A stretch of 8,124 bases of DNA, from positions 1-8,124 of the forward strand of contig URYT01000080.1 of NCBI GenBank assembly GCA_900552185.1, written 5' to 3'. This DNA comes from an uncultured Collinsella sp. (lineage in GTDB: Bacteria > Actinomycetota > Coriobacteriia > Coriobacteriales > Coriobacteriaceae). Of the stretch, positions 6,542 through 8,124 are shown piece by piece; the first letter of the stretch is position 1; each line of letters begins with the position of its first letter. The notes under the pieces were generated by a model. That model was not told the origin of the DNA and made no database searches. It was given only the letters and a program-made list of their open reading frames with translations. The translations under genes were made by a program, and so were the position numbers.

Positions 6542-6656
6542 AATTCAATATCGAACACGCCCACTCGGCTCTAATTCCTTCCGTTTACTTTTCAAAAACG
6601 ACGGTATTGACCTGCATGGGCTCAATATCTCGCACGTGCAAGGCCGCTGAATTTCC

Positions 6657-6662
6657 TACAAT
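6657..6662 (+). promoter_or_regulatory. Candidate -10 box of the aldolase gene
   Basis: TACAAT matches five of six -10 bases. The -35 position (ACGTGC at 6634-6639) is poor and overlaps an 8-bp palindrome GCACGTGC (6632-6639), which might be an activator site. Initiation near 6669 would give a leader of about 79 bases starting with the hairpin at 6676. A TTGACC at 6607-6612 lacks a -10 partner at normal spacing. Confidence 0.35.
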
Positions 6663-6675
6663 GAGCGCAGTAAAA

Positions 6676-6696
6676 CGCAAGGTAAAACGCCTTGCG
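6676..6696 (+). other. Leader hairpin upstream of the aldolase gene
   Basis: CGCAAGG (6676-6682) pairs perfectly with CCTTGCG (6690-6696) around a 7-base loop. There is no T-run after it, so it is not a terminator. It would lie near the 5' end of the mRNA if the TACAAT box is used, where a stem can protect the message from degradation. The 37 bases after it lead to the ribosome site GAGGAG near 6733. Confidence 0.45.
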
Positions 6697-6747
6697 GACA
6701 CGTACGCCCGATGTCCAGATGCGGGCGAGGGAGAGGAGCAAACGCTC

Positions 6748-7602
6748 ATGGCACTTGTTACCACCGAAAAGATGCTCAAGGACGCTCAGGCCGGCCACTA
6801 CGCCGTAGGCGCGTTCAACGTCGAGAACCTCGAGTTTGTTATGGCCGTTCTGGCTGCTGCCGAGGAGACCAAGTCCCCCGTCATCATGCAGACCACCCCG
6901 GGCACCATCAAGACCGCTGGTCTGGACTACTTCTACGGTATGGTCAAGGCTGCCGCCGAGCGTGCTTCCGTGCCCGTCGCTCTGCACCTCGATCATGGCG
7001 ATGGCTATGACCGCTGCATGCAGGCTTTCCGCACTGGCTACACCTCTGTCATGATCGACGGCTCGCACGAGTCTTTCGAGGACAACATTGCCCTGACCAA
7101 GTCCGTCGCCGATGCTGGCCGCGCCATGGGCGTGCCCGTCGAGGCCGAGCTCGGCAAGGTTGGCGGCAAGGAGGACGACGGTCCCGCAGTTGAGGGCGAG
7201 AGCCCCTACACCGATCCTGCCGAGGCCAAGGAGTTCGTCGAGCGCACCGGCTGCACCTCGCTGGCCATTGGCGTTGGCACCAGCCACGGCGTGTACACGA
7301 GCGATCCGCACATCGAGCAGTCCGTGGTCAAGGCCATCCGCGACGCCGTCGACGTGCCGCTGGTTCTGCACGGCACCTCCGGTGTGCCCGATGAGCAGGT
7401 TGCCGAGGCCGTGAAGAACGGCATCTGCAAGGTTAACTACGCTACCGAGCTGCGTCAGGCCTACACCAAGGGCTACATGGCCTACATGGCTGAGAACCCC
7501 AACAACTTCGACCCCAAGAACCCGGGTCAGGCTGGTATGGCCGAGATCACCAAGATCGTCAAGATCCGTATGGAGAACCTCGGCTCCTGCGGCCGCGCCT
7601 AA
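6748..7602 (+). CDS. fba: Class II (zinc) ketose-bisphosphate aldolase, probable fructose-1,6-bisphosphate aldolase
   Basis: This 284-residue cytoplasmic enzyme splits a ketose-1,6-bisphosphate into dihydroxyacetone phosphate and glyceraldehyde-3-phosphate. Catalytic D82 and zinc ligand H83 lie in ALHLDHG (78-84), the aldolase signature SVMIDGSHESFEDNI covers 100-114, VEAELGKVGGKEDD covers 131-144, and further zinc ligands are H180 (GTSHG) and H208 (LHGTSG). The substrate phosphate loop continues to KVNYATELR (228-236). Length and ligand spacing match the FbaA/GatY/KbaY subfamily, and the C-terminus CGRA resembles GatY. The ATG at 6748 follows a GAGGAG site with about 9 bases of spacing; an earlier in-frame ATG at 6607 would translate the leader hairpin. 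C-rich, highly biased codons suggest high expression, favouring the glycolytic role. The divergent DeoR-type regulator leaves tagatose-1,6-bisphosphate as a real alternative substrate. HGTSG has Thr where Ala or Gly is common. Confidence 0.93.
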   Translation: MALVTTEKMLKDAQAGHYAVGAFNVENLEFVMAVLAAAEETKSPVIMQTTPGTIKTAGLDYFYGMVKAAAERASVPVALHLDHGDGYDRCMQAFRTGYTSVMIDGSHESFEDNIALTKSVADAGRAMGVPVEAELGKVGGKEDDGPAVEGESPYTDPAEAKEFVERTGCTSLAIGVGTSHGVYTSDPHIEQSVVKAIRDAVDVPLVLHGTSGVPDEQVAEAVKNGICKVNYATELRQAYTKGYMAYMAENPNNFDPKNPGQAGMAEITKIVKIRMENLGSCGRA

Positions 7603-7629
7603 TTCGCGGTAACAACTTACTCCCATCGG

Positions 7630-7660
7630 AAGGGCCGGCGTGGTTTCCATGCCGGCCCTT
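7630..7660 (+). terminator. Probable terminator of the aldolase gene
   Basis: AAGGGCCGGCGTGG (7630-7643) pairs with CCATGCCGGCCCTT (7647-7660) over 14 positions with one G-U pair and a 3-base loop. It starts 27 bases after the aldolase stop. The T-tract is weak (TTCTGT), so termination may be partial or rely on the very stable GC stem. Confidence 0.75.
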
Positions 7661-7719
7661 CTGTATGGGCGCGCCTTGCCGGTCGCGAATGGCAGGCGGT
7701 CGCGGGGCGACGCCTGGGA

Positions 7720-7725
7720 TAAGAT
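7720..7725 (+). promoter_or_regulatory. Candidate -10 box of the acetyltransferase gene
   Basis: TAAGAT matches four of six -10 bases, 29 bases before the ATG. No good -35 is seen. It is followed by AGACGA much as the fprA box TATGAT is followed by AGACGG, so both share GATAGACG across the likely start of transcription. Confidence 0.35.
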
Positions 7726-7754
7726 AGACGAAAACGATTTGAGAGGGGATGGCC

Positions 7755-8124
7755 ATGAGCGGAGACGTGAGGGTTAGGCTGGCACGTATTGAGGATGCCG
7801 AGGAGCTGGCTGCCATATACGAACCGTACGTACGTAAGACGGCGATCACCTTCGAGTACATCCCGCCCACGGCCGACGAGTTCGCCGAGCGCATGCGCAA
7901 AACCATGGAGTTCTACCCCTATTTGGTTGCCGAGCTCGACGGGCGCTTGGTGGGGTATGCCTACGCAGGGACCTTCAAGGGCCGTCCCGCCTACGATTGG
8001 GCGGTCGAGACCTCGATTTACGTGGCACAGGGTCATGCGGGCGGGGGAATCGGCCGCGCCCTGCACGATGCCCTGGAGCGGGCGCTCGCCGCGCAGGGCA
8101 TTCTCAACATGTACGCTTGCATCG
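7755..8124 (+). CDS. GNAT acetyltransferase, phosphinothricin acetyltransferase-like (3' end beyond window)
   Basis: The first 123 residues of a GNAT-fold N-acetyltransferase are visible; the frame is open to the window edge. Such enzymes move acetyl from acetyl-CoA to an amine. The early RLARIEDAEELAAIYEPYV (8-26), the central YAYAGTFKGRPAYDWAVETSIYV (68-90, key residues Y, G, K, G, Y, D, W, E) and the terminal NMYACI resemble the Pat/Bar and methionine-sulfoximine acetyltransferase group, whose members detoxify glutamine-synthetase inhibitors or acetylate methionine derivatives. The acetyl-CoA loop is HAGGGIG (94-100), in which the usual Arg/Gln position appears to be Ala95. The family is about 160-180 residues, so roughly a third is missing. 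I chose the ATG at 7755 because GAGAGGGG lies 6 bases upstream; an ATG at 7749 is too close to that site. The gene follows the aldolase terminator and appears separate. The real substrate is unknown. Confidence 0.88.
   Translation, partial: MSGDVRVRLARIEDAEELAAIYEPYVRKTAITFEYIPPTADEFAERMRKTMEFYPYLVAELDGRLVGYAYAGTFKGRPAYDWAVETSIYVAQGHAGGGIGRALHDALERALAAQGILNMYACI

Noticed and set aside
6622..7650. A 342-codon minus-strand frame antisense to the aldolase
   Set aside because: It reflects codon bias of the highly expressed aldolase gene and crosses the terminator hairpin; no domain is recognisable.
1..8124. A novel defence, mobile or biosynthetic system
   Set aside because: All coding space is filled by familiar sugar-metabolism, oxygen-tolerance, regulator and acetyltransferase genes; I saw no transposase, integrase, toxin-antitoxin pair, CRISPR repeats or reverse transcriptase on either strand.

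Overview
The window is high-GC chromosomal DNA from what looks like a gut actinobacterium of the class Coriobacteriia, most likely Collinsella. I infer this from the strong C/G third-position bias, the mix of strict-anaerobe and sugar-fermentation genes, and general resemblance of the proteins to what I remember of that genus. No 16S or other diagnostic marker is present, so the genus is an inference. I see six complete or nearly complete genes and one gene cut by the right edge. There are no tRNAs, rRNAs, insertion sequences, CRISPR arrays or phage genes.

Left part (51-4245): a galactose divergon. galK (galactokinase) and galT (type II galactose-1-phosphate uridylyltransferase) lie on the minus strand and overlap by a few bases. 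A LacI-family repressor gene lies divergently on the plus strand. The 338-base gap between them holds three copies of a CG-centred LacI-type operator, two of them forming a perfect 18-bp inverted repeat. The simplest reading is that the repressor controls galKT and itself through these sites. Together the two enzymes convert galactose to galactose-1-phosphate and then, using UDP-glucose, to UDP-galactose and glucose-1-phosphate. No epimerase, mutarotase or transporter is visible. Only 50 bases remain to the left of galT and they show no terminator, so the operon may continue outside the window.

Middle (4246-5612): a stand-alone gene for an A-type flavodiiron protein (FprA) with a complete diiron ligand set and a C-terminal flavodoxin domain, probably an oxygen-detoxifying reductase. 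It has its own extended -10 promoter, a strong ribosome binding site and a very regular terminator hairpin.

Right part (5610-8124): a DeoR-family sugar regulator on the minus strand, divergent from a class II ketose-bisphosphate aldolase on the plus strand. The 334-base gap between them is AT-rich and holds a good promoter for the regulator, operator-like repeats and a leader hairpin before the aldolase. The aldolase fits glycolytic fructose-1,6-bisphosphate cleavage, but the GatY/KbaY (tagatose-bisphosphate) branch cannot be excluded. A terminator follows it. The window ends inside a GNAT acetyltransferase gene of the phosphinothricin acetyltransferase type.

Overall this is ordinary core-metabolic and regulatory DNA. 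I found no convincing new biological system. The most useful second looks are the three-operator layout at galK, the variant galactokinase signature, the aldolase/DeoR divergon, and the fprA terminator hairpin that may be a dispersed repeat.
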